From: Actinomycetota bacterium
Lineage (GTDB): Bacteria > Actinomycetota > Acidimicrobiia > Acidimicrobiales > Ilumatobacteraceae
DNA length: 6,666 nt
NCBI GenBank assembly: GCA_005801025.1
Contig: SYDZ01000048.1
Coordinates: 1 to 6,666 of the forward strand
Direction: 5' to 3'
In this document: positions 1 to 6,398 of the stretch, one piece after another
How the letters are laid out: every line of letters begins with the position of its first letter
How positions within the stretch are numbered: the first letter of the stretch is position 1
Made by a program: the position numbers and the translations under genes
The notes under the pieces: generated by a model
Databases searched by the model: none
The model's input: only the letters and a program-made list of their open reading frames with translations
Told to the model about the DNA's origin: nothing

Positions 1-1176
1 ACTGAAGCACCTTCAAACGAAGACGGTCCACCGACGGGTCCCGAAATGCTTGTCGGCATGGTCAATACCGAAGGTAATCCCAACGGTCTCGACTTTCCAG
101 ACCTTCGTCGTTTTGCGGAGGCCGCCTTCGAGTACATGAATGCCCATGGCGGCTTTGGTGGTCGCCCAGTCAAACTTGAGACCTGTGTTGCTGGTGGAAC
201 TCCAGAGACTTCGCAGAAATGCGCTCAAGAGTTAGTCGGCAAGGGTGTTGAATTGGTCCTTCTTGGACTCGATCTTTTCCCTGATTACGCGACCTACGGT
301 GCTGCAAATGTTCCTGTCATCGGTGTTCTACCGATCTTGCCACCCGACAACACAGCAAAAGCTTTGTTCTTGACCGGTGGAAACGCGACGACGACTGCCG
401 TCATGGCGGTTATTGCTCAAGAGCGTTACGGGGCCAAGTCCGTCGGCATTATTCATGCTGACAACGCAGGAGCTAACTCGACTGCCGCAGGCGTTGAAGC
501 TGCTCTCGATAAAGCAGGAATTACTTGGAAGGCCGTCAAGGGTGGAGACAATGAAACCGACGCGGGCTACCTCGGATTGATGCAGGCAGCCAATGCGGAC
601 GACCCAGATCTGTTGATCTCGCTTTACGCCGACGCTGGTTGTATCGGAACCATCCGTGGCTATGCCACCGCTGGAATCACCAAGCCGGTGTTGACGACCA
701 ATATCTGTGCGGACAGCGATGTCATCAGCCAAGTCGGCGATGATGCAACTGGGTGGGTATTCGTTGGTGGAACGATTGAACGTGACACCCCCCAGAAGGC
801 TCTCCTGCAGGAGATCTTGGCTCCGTATATCCCGAACGAGGAAACTGGCGAAATGGGTGTCGATCCCGCTGACGTCAAGACCACCGCGCTCGGACTGGGT
901 GGGCTGGGAACCATCTTGACATTGACGCTCCGCGATATTGCCGCCCAAATGGTGGAAGGCGGTACCGAAATGTCGGGCCAGAATCTGTACGACTTCTTGG
1001 AGACAACAGATGGGCTCTATTTGTTCGGAGGAATTACTCCTCTCAAATGTGGTGCGGCAGCCCCCACGTATTCGTCTTTCTGTTCTTTCGTCTTTGAGGC
1101 GACTGAATATAAAGACGGTGCTGTTGTTTCCGTTGAAAATGGAAAACTGTGGGACAGCATCCCGCTGCTTCCCTGA
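1..1176 (+). CDS. ABC transporter solute-binding protein, branched-chain amino acid type (5' end missing)
   Basis: This is the extracytoplasmic receptor of a HAAT-family ABC importer (Peripla_BP_6 / LivJ-like fold); it would capture a solute and deliver it to the permease encoded next. The frame is open from base 1, so the ATG at 46 is internal and the true start, with its export signal, lies upstream; 391 residues are visible. The first 15 residues are rich in Pro, Gly, Glu and Asp, like the linker after a lipoprotein signal. Family hallmarks are an early strand followed by a helix ending in NAHGGFGGRPVKLETC (residues about 47-62), the helix with QKCAQELV, a second-lobe strand KSVGIIHAD, and the hinge-proximal GYATAGITKPVLTTN. 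Six cysteines (residues 62, 74, 214, 236, 350, 361) could form three disulfides, as expected outside the cytoplasm. The ligand cannot be read from the sequence; amino acids are the family default, but amides or urea are possible. The family call is firm, the substrate is not. Confidence 0.9.
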   Translation, partial: TEAPSNEDGPPTGPEMLVGMVNTEGNPNGLDFPDLRRFAEAAFEYMNAHGGFGGRPVKLETCVAGGTPETSQKCAQELVGKGVELVLLGLDLFPDYATYGAANVPVIGVLPILPPDNTAKALFLTGGNATTTAVMAVIAQERYGAKSVGIIHADNAGANSTAAGVEAALDKAGITWKAVKGGDNETDAGYLGLMQAANADDPDLLISLYADAGCIGTIRGYATAGITKPVLTTNICADSDVISQVGDDATGWVFVGGTIERDTPQKALLQEILAPYIPNEETGEMGVDPADVKTTALGLGGLGTILTLTLRDIAAQMVEGGTEMSGQNLYDFLETTDGLYLFGGITPLKCGAAAPTYSSFCSFVFEATEYKDGAVVSVENGKLWDSIPLLP

Positions 1177-1185
1177 TCAGTTAAG

Positions 1186-1200
1186 TGTTGTCGAGCAACA
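1186..1200 (+). other. Small hairpin between binding-protein and permease genes
   Basis: TGTTG (1186-1190) and CAACA (1196-1200) form a 5-bp stem around TCGAG, extendable by a U-G wobble to leave a three-base loop. It starts ten bases after the binding-protein stop and ends directly before AGGA. No T-run follows, so it is not a standard intrinsic terminator. It might stabilise the upstream mRNA end, so that the binding protein is made in excess over the permease. The stem is short and A/T-rich, so chance is a real alternative. Confidence 0.25.
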
Positions 1201-1221
1201 AGGAAAATTGAGAAACCATCA

Positions 1222-3213
1222 ATGAATGATTATCTTTTTTACTTGTTGCTCGGCAGCGCCGCTGGGGCCATCATCGCTGGTTTTGCAATGGGTCTCATCA
1301 TTAGTTATCAGGGCTCTGGCATCGTTAATTTTGCCTATGGCGCGATTGCGATGTGGAGTGCATTCGTCTATGCAGAACTCCGGAATGGGGCTTATTTGTT
1401 CCCCATTCCGGGTCTGCCAGATCGATATCACTTTGGTTCTGATGTCGGCTTCGTATGGGCTTTTGTTTTGGCAATTCTGACTGCGGGGCTGACAGGTCTG
1501 TTGATTTATGTGTTGATATTTCGTCCGTTGCGAAATGCGCCGGCCTTAGCCCGCGTTGTAGCCAGTGTGGGCTTGATCATCGTCATGATTGGTCTGAAGG
1601 ATCGACGTTTTCCTGATCAACTTGCAATGCGAGTTGATCCAATTTTGCCCCGCGAAGTGGTGACGATCACCGAAACACTTCGCGTGCCGCGAGACGGACT
1701 TTGGCTGTTGGGTATTGTGCTACTGATCACCGTCGTTGTTTGGGCAGCCAGTAAGTACCTTCGATTCGGTCTCGCCACGCGAGCGGCCGCCGAGAATGAA
1801 AAAGGAGCTGTTCTTCTCGGTCATTCACCCGACTTCTTGGCGGCTTCAGGCTGGGTGATTTCATCAGTCGTTGGTGCAGTGATTGCCATCTTGGCGTCAC
1901 CACTCGTGCAACTGAACGGTTCCATTTTCACATTTGGCTTTTTGATTCCCGCTTTGGGTGCAGCGCTGATCGGCAAGTTCCGAAACTTCTGGCCGACGGC
2001 GCTGACCGGAGTGGCAATCGGTATGGTGCAGAGCACCTTCACAAAAATGCAGCTCGATTTCAGTTGGTGGCCTGAATACGGCATGCGTGAGGGCTTGCCG
2101 TTCATGGTGATCATCATCACCATGATCGTGTCGGGTGAGCGTCTGCCTGAGCGTGGCTCAGTGGGTGGCTGGAAACTGCCATATGTTCCGCCGGCCAATG
2201 TCACGTGGTTTTCAGCGGGAGTGCCCATTCTGATTGCGTCAGCGGGCATTCTTTTCCTTGGACCGTTGTGGCGCGCTGCCATTATGAGTTCGTTGATCGC
2301 AGCGGTCTTGGCATTATCTTTCGTCGTTTTGATTGGTTTTGGTGGTCAGACTTCTCTTGCTCAAATGGCTTTCGCGGGTGTTGGCGGATTCGCGTTGTCA
2401 AAATTGGCGACCAATTACGGAATCCCTTTTCCGATCGCGCCGATTCTTGCGTCTCTGGGTGCCATGGTGTTCGGGGTGTTAGTTGGTCTACCGGCCCTGA
2501 GAGTACGTGGTACCAATTTGGCGATTGTTACCCTTGCCGGCGGTGTCACTATTGCCGAATTTGTTTTTAAGCATCCGTGGGTGATTGGTGGAATGGATAC
2601 AGGAGGACCAAAAATTCCTAATCCTTCTTTGGGCGACTGGAATCTTGGATTGGTGTTCGGCAATAAGACATCGAGACCCGTGTTTGCCTTTTTCCTTTTG
2701 GCAGTTTTGACGATTTTGTGTCTGATGGTCGCCAACATTCGCCGCAGTGGCTCGGGAAGGGTGATGTTGGCAGTGCGTAGCAATGAACGGGCGGCAGCAG
2801 CAGTTGGCATCAACAACACCCGTGTGAAGATGATGATGTTCGGGTTGTCTGCTTTTATCGCCGGCATGGGTGGTTCATTGATCGCGTATCGATTTGGTGC
2901 CGTTTCTGATCTGTCGTACGGAACCATTGCATCGCTGACTGCACTATCGTTTGCATATCTCGGTGGCATTACAAGCGTGAGTGGTGCTGTTGCTGCTGGC
3001 ATCACGGCGGCGTCAGGGATTGCCTTCTACTCCATGAATTTGATGTTTGGGTCGTTTGGGCGCTGGGAGGCACTCATTGGTGGAGTGTTGCTAATTTTCA
3101 CTGCGATCACCAACCCCGAGGGAATCGCCGGTGGCATTCGAATGCAAGTTGCGGAAAAGCGGCGTCAGAAAGAATTAGCCAAACAAGCTGCCCTTGATCC
3201 CGTCAGTGCTTAA
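1222..3213 (+). CDS. Fused LivH-LivM-type ABC transporter permease
   Basis: This 663-residue integral membrane protein would form the whole transmembrane channel of a HAAT-family importer, normally built from two proteins of about 300 residues each. Residues 1-305 are LivH-like: ISYQGSGIVNFAYGAIAM (27-44), LRNAPALARVVASVG (103-117) and the cytoplasmic coupling-loop pattern GLATRAAAENEKGAVLLG (183-200). A polar linker (about 304-325, ERLPERGSVGG) leads into the LivM-like half: IGFGGQTSLAQMAFAGVGGF (371-390), GLPALRVRGTNLAIVTLAGG (422-441), the coupling loop VRSNERAAAAVGIN (518-531) and the C-terminal ITNPEGIAGG (629-638), followed by a charged tail. The ATG at 1222 follows a weak GAG (1210-1212) at suitable spacing; AGGA at 1201 is rather far. 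No in-frame ATG, GTG or TTG lies between the preceding stop and this start. It lies 45 bases after the binding-protein gene in the same direction, so an operon is likely. No ATPase gene follows; partners must be elsewhere. Confidence 0.93.
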   Translation: MNDYLFYLLLGSAAGAIIAGFAMGLIISYQGSGIVNFAYGAIAMWSAFVYAELRNGAYLFPIPGLPDRYHFGSDVGFVWAFVLAILTAGLTGLLIYVLIFRPLRNAPALARVVASVGLIIVMIGLKDRRFPDQLAMRVDPILPREVVTITETLRVPRDGLWLLGIVLLITVVVWAASKYLRFGLATRAAAENEKGAVLLGHSPDFLAASGWVISSVVGAVIAILASPLVQLNGSIFTFGFLIPALGAALIGKFRNFWPTALTGVAIGMVQSTFTKMQLDFSWWPEYGMREGLPFMVIIITMIVSGERLPERGSVGGWKLPYVPPANVTWFSAGVPILIASAGILFLGPLWRAAIMSSLIAAVLALSFVVLIGFGGQTSLAQMAFAGVGGFALSKLATNYGIPFPIAPILASLGAMVFGVLVGLPALRVRGTNLAIVTLAGGVTIAEFVFKHPWVIGGMDTGGPKIPNPSLGDWNLGLVFGNKTSRPVFAFFLLAVLTILCLMVANIRRSGSGRVMLAVRSNERAAAAVGINNTRVKMMMFGLSAFIAGMGGSLIAYRFGAVSDLSYGTIASLTALSFAYLGGITSVSGAVAAGITAASGIAFYSMNLMFGSFGRWEALIGGVLLIFTAITNPEGIAGGIRMQVAEKRRQKELAKQAALDPVSA

Positions 3214-3227
3214 ACAACTGCCGTGAC

Positions 3228-4805
3228 TTAGATCTCAGCGACTGTGGTACTTCCTTTGGTCACGCTAAATGTCTTCCAATTACTCACGCTCGAATTTTCA
3301 ACTTTTGCGTCATCAACAATGCGGTATTGAGCGGTCCAAGTTTCTGGTGTGATGGTGTGCAGAATGTAACCCCTATGAGAGGCTTCAGCATCAATGATGT
3401 TTGTTAAGGCGACAAACAGAGATTCAGTTGATGCATCAACGTTTCCACTTGATGAAATTGAGGTCGTGACGAATTCAATACCTCGTGGAGTTTCTGGATC
3501 GGATGTAGTCGTCAGCTGACCGACTCCAGCAAGATGTATATCTCCGGTAAGAACTATGAGATTTTTCGCCTGTGCTGAATCAACCACATCAAGTAGCCGA
3601 TCTCGCGAGGGCGCATAACCGTCCCATTGGTCGTAGTTCAGAATGGCCGCACCGAGTCGTATATCGGTCATGACAGTTTGATTCGCAAGTATGGTCCAAG
3701 TGGATTCACTCGTTAGGTTTTCGGCGACCCAAGTTTCTTGCATCGTACCGAGCATGGTTCGATCAGGTAAAAGTGCTTCTTCACACGCGGGTGTGAGTTG
3801 TAGAACAGCATCACCACAAGCCTGATCATTGCGATATTGACGACCGTCAAGAACCAGCATGTTGATGAGTCCTCCCCATGAAATCTGACGGTAAATGGTG
3901 ATGTTTTCCTCAATAGGAGGATCGAGGCGAACGGGCATATGCTCCCACCAGGCCTGATAGGCATGGGCGCGTCGGGAGGCAAATTCTTCACTATCGACAA
4001 TATCTTGAGGTGTCAGTGAGGCATAGTTGTTTTCAACTTCATGGTCATCCCATGTCACAACCCAAGGACACATCTGATGTGCCGTTTGCAGAAGGGGATC
4101 ACTTTTGTACAGGCCGTACCGATTGCGGTAAGCGACAAGATCTTTGATTTCTTCGCTATTGTGAAGCCGAACATCGCCGCTGTCAAGCGAGCCAACGCCG
4201 CCTTCATATATATAGTCTCCGAGGAAGAGCACAAGATCCGGTGCGAGCTCGGTCATATCCTGGTAGGCCGTGTAAAAACCAGCCGTCCAATTTTGGCATG
4301 AGGCTGAAGCAATCTTCAGAGGTTCCAATGAATCACTGCTCGGGCTCAATCTCGTCGTACCGATCGGGCTTGTGTAATCGCCTAGACGGAAACGGTAGTG
4401 AAGAGGTCCAGTGACGTTTGCTGGTGCGGCAATCACATGGATGCTGTGCCCATATTGAGGCGAAGCTGTAGCGATCCCAGCGATCGTGATCTCATCAAAG
4501 GATTCGGTAGTCGACATCTCCCACAGAACATCAATATCTTCATCAGGCATTGCGCCACCATTGAGAGCATCAATAGCCAAGCGTGTCCATAAAACAACTG
4601 ACTCGGTGTCGGGGTCACCCGAGGCCACACCGAGGGTAAAGGGATTACTGGGAAGATCTGAGGGTGGAGCGAGACTTGTGGCTGGGGCCGTCGAAGCAAC
4701 CTCAGTTGCCACAGAAGATTGTCCTTCCTCGCTACTGGAGCAGGCAGCGACAACCACCGTTGCCCCGAGAGTCAAGAACATACGACGTGAAATAGGTGTA
4801 GTCAT
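3228..4805 (-). CDS. phoD: PhoD-family alkaline phosphatase, Tat-exported lipoprotein
   Basis: This 525-residue extracellular metallophosphatase is predicted to hydrolyse phosphate mono- and diesters. The N-terminus has a twin-arginine motif SRRMFLT (6-12), a hydrophobic stretch and a lipobox VAAC (Cys22), then a Ser/Thr/Ala/Pro linker, so the protein probably folds in the cytoplasm, leaves by Tat and is lipid-anchored. An N-terminal PhoD domain spans about 54-155 (NPFTLGVASGDPDTESVVLW). The catalytic domain shows SASCQNW (Cys170, the family's iron-ligand cysteine), LFLGDYIYEGG (194-203), YRNRYGLYKSDP (226-237), TWDDHEVENNYA (251-262), LVLDGRQYR (317-325), ANQTVM (374-379) and LTGDIHLAG (419-427). 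Length and motifs fit an intact enzyme. The ATG at 4805 is chosen because it puts the Arg pair at positions 7-8; the frame stays open to an ATG at 4874, but that would bury the signal behind 23 polar residues. No Shine-Dalgarno is evident, so a very short or absent leader is possible. Convergent with the permease gene. Confidence 0.93.
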   Translation of the reverse strand: MTTPISRRMFLTLGATVVVAACSSSEEGQSSVATEVASTAPATSLAPPSDLPSNPFTLGVASGDPDTESVVLWTRLAIDALNGGAMPDEDIDVLWEMSTTESFDEITIAGIATASPQYGHSIHVIAAPANVTGPLHYRFRLGDYTSPIGTTRLSPSSDSLEPLKIASASCQNWTAGFYTAYQDMTELAPDLVLFLGDYIYEGGVGSLDSGDVRLHNSEEIKDLVAYRNRYGLYKSDPLLQTAHQMCPWVVTWDDHEVENNYASLTPQDIVDSEEFASRRAHAYQAWWEHMPVRLDPPIEENITIYRQISWGGLINMLVLDGRQYRNDQACGDAVLQLTPACEEALLPDRTMLGTMQETWVAENLTSESTWTILANQTVMTDIRLGAAILNYDQWDGYAPSRDRLLDVVDSAQAKNLIVLTGDIHLAGVGQLTTTSDPETPRGIEFVTTSISSSGNVDASTESLFVALTNIIDAEASHRGYILHTITPETWTAQYRIVDDAKVENSSVSNWKTFSVTKGSTTVAEI

Positions 4806-4860
4806 TTGACAAGTCTGACAGATTTTTAGTGAGTAATTGGGAACGGTCGCATGCGAGTGG

Positions 4861-4926
4861 GCCACATGACCCATAGATAGTCAAAAGTTTCTTGAACACG
4901 ATGTCTTTATTCAGACGCCATGTGGC
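4861..4926. repeat. Spaced 8-bp inverted repeat, GCCACATG / CATGTGGC
   Basis: GCCACATG at 4861-4868 is the exact reverse complement of CATGTGGC at 4919-4926, with 50 bases between. The right arm overlaps a compact palindrome, CGCCA-TG-TGGCG (4916-4927); the left arm overlaps GTGG-G-CCAC (4857-4865). The arrangement could be a pair of operator half-sites in a divergent promoter region. A match of this size has an appreciable chance of arising randomly in 160 bases, so the regulatory reading is tentative. Confidence 0.3.
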
Positions 4927-4953
4927 GGTAGTTCATTCCCACAACTATTGGCT

Positions 4954-4960
4954 GGAGAGG
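4954..4960 (+). promoter_or_regulatory. Ribosome binding site for the 196-residue lipoprotein gene
   Basis: GGAGAGG, continuing into GAG, ends five bases before the ATG at 4966. This site decides the start: an in-frame TTG at 4948 lies upstream of the Shine-Dalgarno itself and would add six residues (with Glu and Asp) in front of the signal peptide. Confidence 0.8.
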
Positions 4961-4965
4961 GAGAT

Positions 4966-5556
4966 ATGGAAAAACTACTAGTCATCGGCGCATTGTTATG
5001 TTTGGGTGCTTGTCGAACAAGCACGACCTCACTTACAGGTGAAGTGCCAGAGACTTTGTCTGCAGCAGTTGCCATGACAACAGGTGAGTCGCTCAGAAAT
5101 GAGGTCTCACCAGACTCGCTGGTCGGGTTATCGGTGATTGCCACCGAAGAGGAGTTGATGACTGCGTTCAACTTTGCGATACATCAACGCATTGATTGCG
5201 GTCGCGACCCATATCACTGCGATGTGCAGAGTTTTGCCGAGGTTGGTAGTCCCCTTTTTGTGGAGATCAGTGAACTGATGAAGAATCGGCGAAGTGCGAA
5301 TATCGTGGCCTCAAACAATGGTTCATTGCGCTACCGCATTGAAGCAGTGGAGTTCAGAACTACGGATATAGCAACTGTGACGACATGCATTACTGACGAC
5401 ACGGTTTTGGTTGATGGGGCAATTATTTTTGATGATTCGTTTTTTAGCGTTCAAACGAGATGGACAATGGTGCGCAGTGGTCAGACCTGGCTGTGGGAAA
5501 GTGCCCAAGCACTGCATTGGGACATTGAGGAGGATCTATGTCGGTTCGCCACCTGA
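4966..5556 (+). CDS. Predicted lipoprotein of unknown function, possibly NTF2-like
   Basis: The product is a 196-residue exported protein. The N-terminus is a short lipoprotein signal: Glu-Lys, a hydrophobic run, then the lipobox LGAC with Cys16, followed by a Ser/Thr-rich linker to about residue 55. The mature part starts with an amphipathic segment EEELMTAFNFAIHQRIDCGR (61-80) and continues with YHC, GSPLF, a strand-rich middle, VTTCITDDTVLVDG (138-151) and TRWTMVRSGQTWLWES (164-179), ending DLCRF. The pattern of a helix near the start, then 'variable residues, Cys, Asp-Asp', then a tryptophan-containing 'W-x-M-V-x-x-G-x-x-W' strand resembles NTF2/SnoaL-like secreted proteins; this is pattern recognition and not a confirmed domain. 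Cys78, 85, 141 and 192 could form two disulfides. The last 19 bases overlap the next gene, whose ribosome binding site lies inside this coding sequence, so the two are probably co-translated. I do not recognise a specific function. Confidence 0.8.
   Translation: MEKLLVIGALLCLGACRTSTTSLTGEVPETLSAAVAMTTGESLRNEVSPDSLVGLSVIATEEELMTAFNFAIHQRIDCGRDPYHCDVQSFAEVGSPLFVEISELMKNRRSANIVASNNGSLRYRIEAVEFRTTDIATVTTCITDDTVLVDGAIIFDDSFFSVQTRWTMVRSGQTWLWESAQALHWDIEEDLCRFAT
5527..5533 (+). promoter_or_regulatory. Ribosome binding site for the 286-residue secreted protein gene
   Basis: GAGGAGG ends four bases before the ATG at 5538 and lies wholly within the 3' end of the lipoprotein gene. It fixes the start codon and supports translational coupling of the two genes. 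Confidence 0.85.
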
Positions 5557-6398
5557 GCGCAACCTTCTTCATCACTTCGTTGTTGCTGCTTGTAAGTTTT
5601 GATGCCCAGCGCCAAGCTGTAGCCACTGACGGCGCTATTGGAGGTGGAGGTTCTGACAGCGGTTCTATCTGGGCAGGTGTGCAAACTTCGTCACCACCGA
5701 CAGGATCGGGGGCAGATTCATCTGGTTATACATGGAAGCCTGCAACTATCTACGATTCGCGAATCGGGGCCACGACAGGAATCACCAAATTGGTGGGGAC
5801 TGTGCGCTACGACTTGTATCAGCGTCACAGTATAAGTGATGTGACGCTGATGTGGATCACTCGCGCCACAGGTGCTCAGTTAGCACAAAATGCAGCGGTG
5901 ATTGTGAAAGGTCGGCTCCCACAACCCACGGTGACAACTGCGCCTGCAACGAACCGTGGTGTCGTCAATGTTGGAATGTGGTTGTGGGCCAACGCCGACT
6001 GGTGGCAGAGCGTCACTGCGATGGCTTGGATACCCACGGTATTCGGCTCGGCATGGGCGCGTACAACTGCGACTCCCGTGTCCTTATCATTCGTGACCCA
6101 AGATGACGCATCAATCAACGGCACTGCGATTGGTTCCATGCAATGCTCTGGTCCGGGAAGGGTGTGGACTGTTAATGCTGGCGATACAGCAGTATCTGGG
6201 TGCATGTATACCTATCGACACTCATCGGCTCAACGTGATCAGGGAGTTTTTGTTGCGATTGTTTCTGTCACCTGGAGTATTTCTTGGACATCAAATGCTG
6301 CCAGTGGGGGATCATTGCCTTCGTATACGACGAGTACCTTGATGGCATTCACCGTTGATGAACTTCAAGCCTTAGTGGGCTCCGGTGTCTTGGTCTGA
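5538..6398 (+). CDS. Secreted protein of unknown function with C-terminal 'QALV' pattern
   Basis: The product is a 286-residue exported protein. A signal peptide covers about residues 1-29: Arg and His, a hydrophobic core FFITSLLLLVSF, then a likely cleavage near AVA-T (27-30). A Gly/Ser-rich stretch (32-63, with GGGG at 35-38) follows, then a Trp/Thr/Val-rich region that is probably all beta strand: NVGMWLWANADWWQSVTAMA (144-163), TPVSLSF (179-185), CSGPGRVW (203-210), GCMYTYRHSS (221-230), VTWSISW (244-250) and VDELQALVG (273-281). Cys203 and Cys222 are the only cysteines and may pair. No catalytic motif is visible. The C-terminal string of elements is one I associate with secreted actinomycetal proteins, some near Flp/TadE pilus genes and sometimes misannotated as ATP/GTP-binding; that is recollection, and no pilus gene is in this window. 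It overlaps the upstream lipoprotein gene by 19 bases and the opposing transporter gene by 34. Confidence 0.82.
   Translation: MSVRHLSATFFITSLLLLVSFDAQRQAVATDGAIGGGGSDSGSIWAGVQTSSPPTGSGADSSGYTWKPATIYDSRIGATTGITKLVGTVRYDLYQRHSISDVTLMWITRATGAQLAQNAAVIVKGRLPQPTVTTAPATNRGVVNVGMWLWANADWWQSVTAMAWIPTVFGSAWARTTATPVSLSFVTQDDASINGTAIGSMQCSGPGRVWTVNAGDTAVSGCMYTYRHSSAQRDQGVFVAIVSVTWSISWTSNAASGGSLPSYTTSTLMAFTVDELQALVGSGVLV

Larger units (their letters stand above)
4806..4965. promoter_or_regulatory. Divergent intergenic region between phosphatase and lipoprotein genes
   Basis: These 160 bases separate two divergent starts and should hold both promoters. I cannot place a convincing -35/-10 pair for either gene. 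On the + strand a TTGAAC (4892-4897) is -35-like but has no good -10 at normal spacing. On the - strand an A-rich TAAAAA lies about 17 bases before the phosphatase ATG. Inverted repeats in the region are listed separately. The promoter function is inferred from gene orientation only. Confidence 0.5.

Noticed and set aside
46..48. ATG at 46 as the start of the solute-binding protein
   Set aside because: The frame is open to base 1, the residues before it look like a lipoprotein linker, and starting there would leave the protein without an export signal.
328..948. Long open frame on the - strand inside the binding-protein gene
   Set aside because: It is the shadow of a well-supported + strand gene, and its translation is low-quality, with no recognisable family pattern or membrane logic.
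1310..1600. Possible frameshift or break in the permease given its unusual 663-residue length
   Set aside because: Both domains are complete and in one frame with a continuous linker, so the length reflects a fusion and not an error.
2415..3005. Long - strand open frame inside the permease gene (also 1821-2282)
   Set aside because: The + strand frame holds clear LivM and LivH motifs throughout; the opposite frames are open only as a by-product of codon bias.
3202..3227. Possible bidirectional terminator (CAGT/ACTG or GTCA/TGAC) at the convergent gene ends
   Set aside because: Each option is a 4-bp stem with a large loop and no T-run.
4827..4844. PHO-box-like sequence upstream of the phosphatase on the - strand (GTTCCCA then CTCACTA)
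   Set aside because: The first unit matches the Streptomyces GTTCACC consensus only partly and the second poorly; too weak to claim phosphate-regulator binding.
4806..4874. N-terminal extension of the phosphatase from the ATG at 4874
   Set aside because: It would put 23 polar residues before the twin-arginine motif; the ATG at 4805 gives a standard Tat signal.
4948..4965. TTG start for the lipoprotein gene
   Set aside because: It lies upstream of the Shine-Dalgarno that serves the ATG at 4966 and would add acidic residues in front of the signal peptide.
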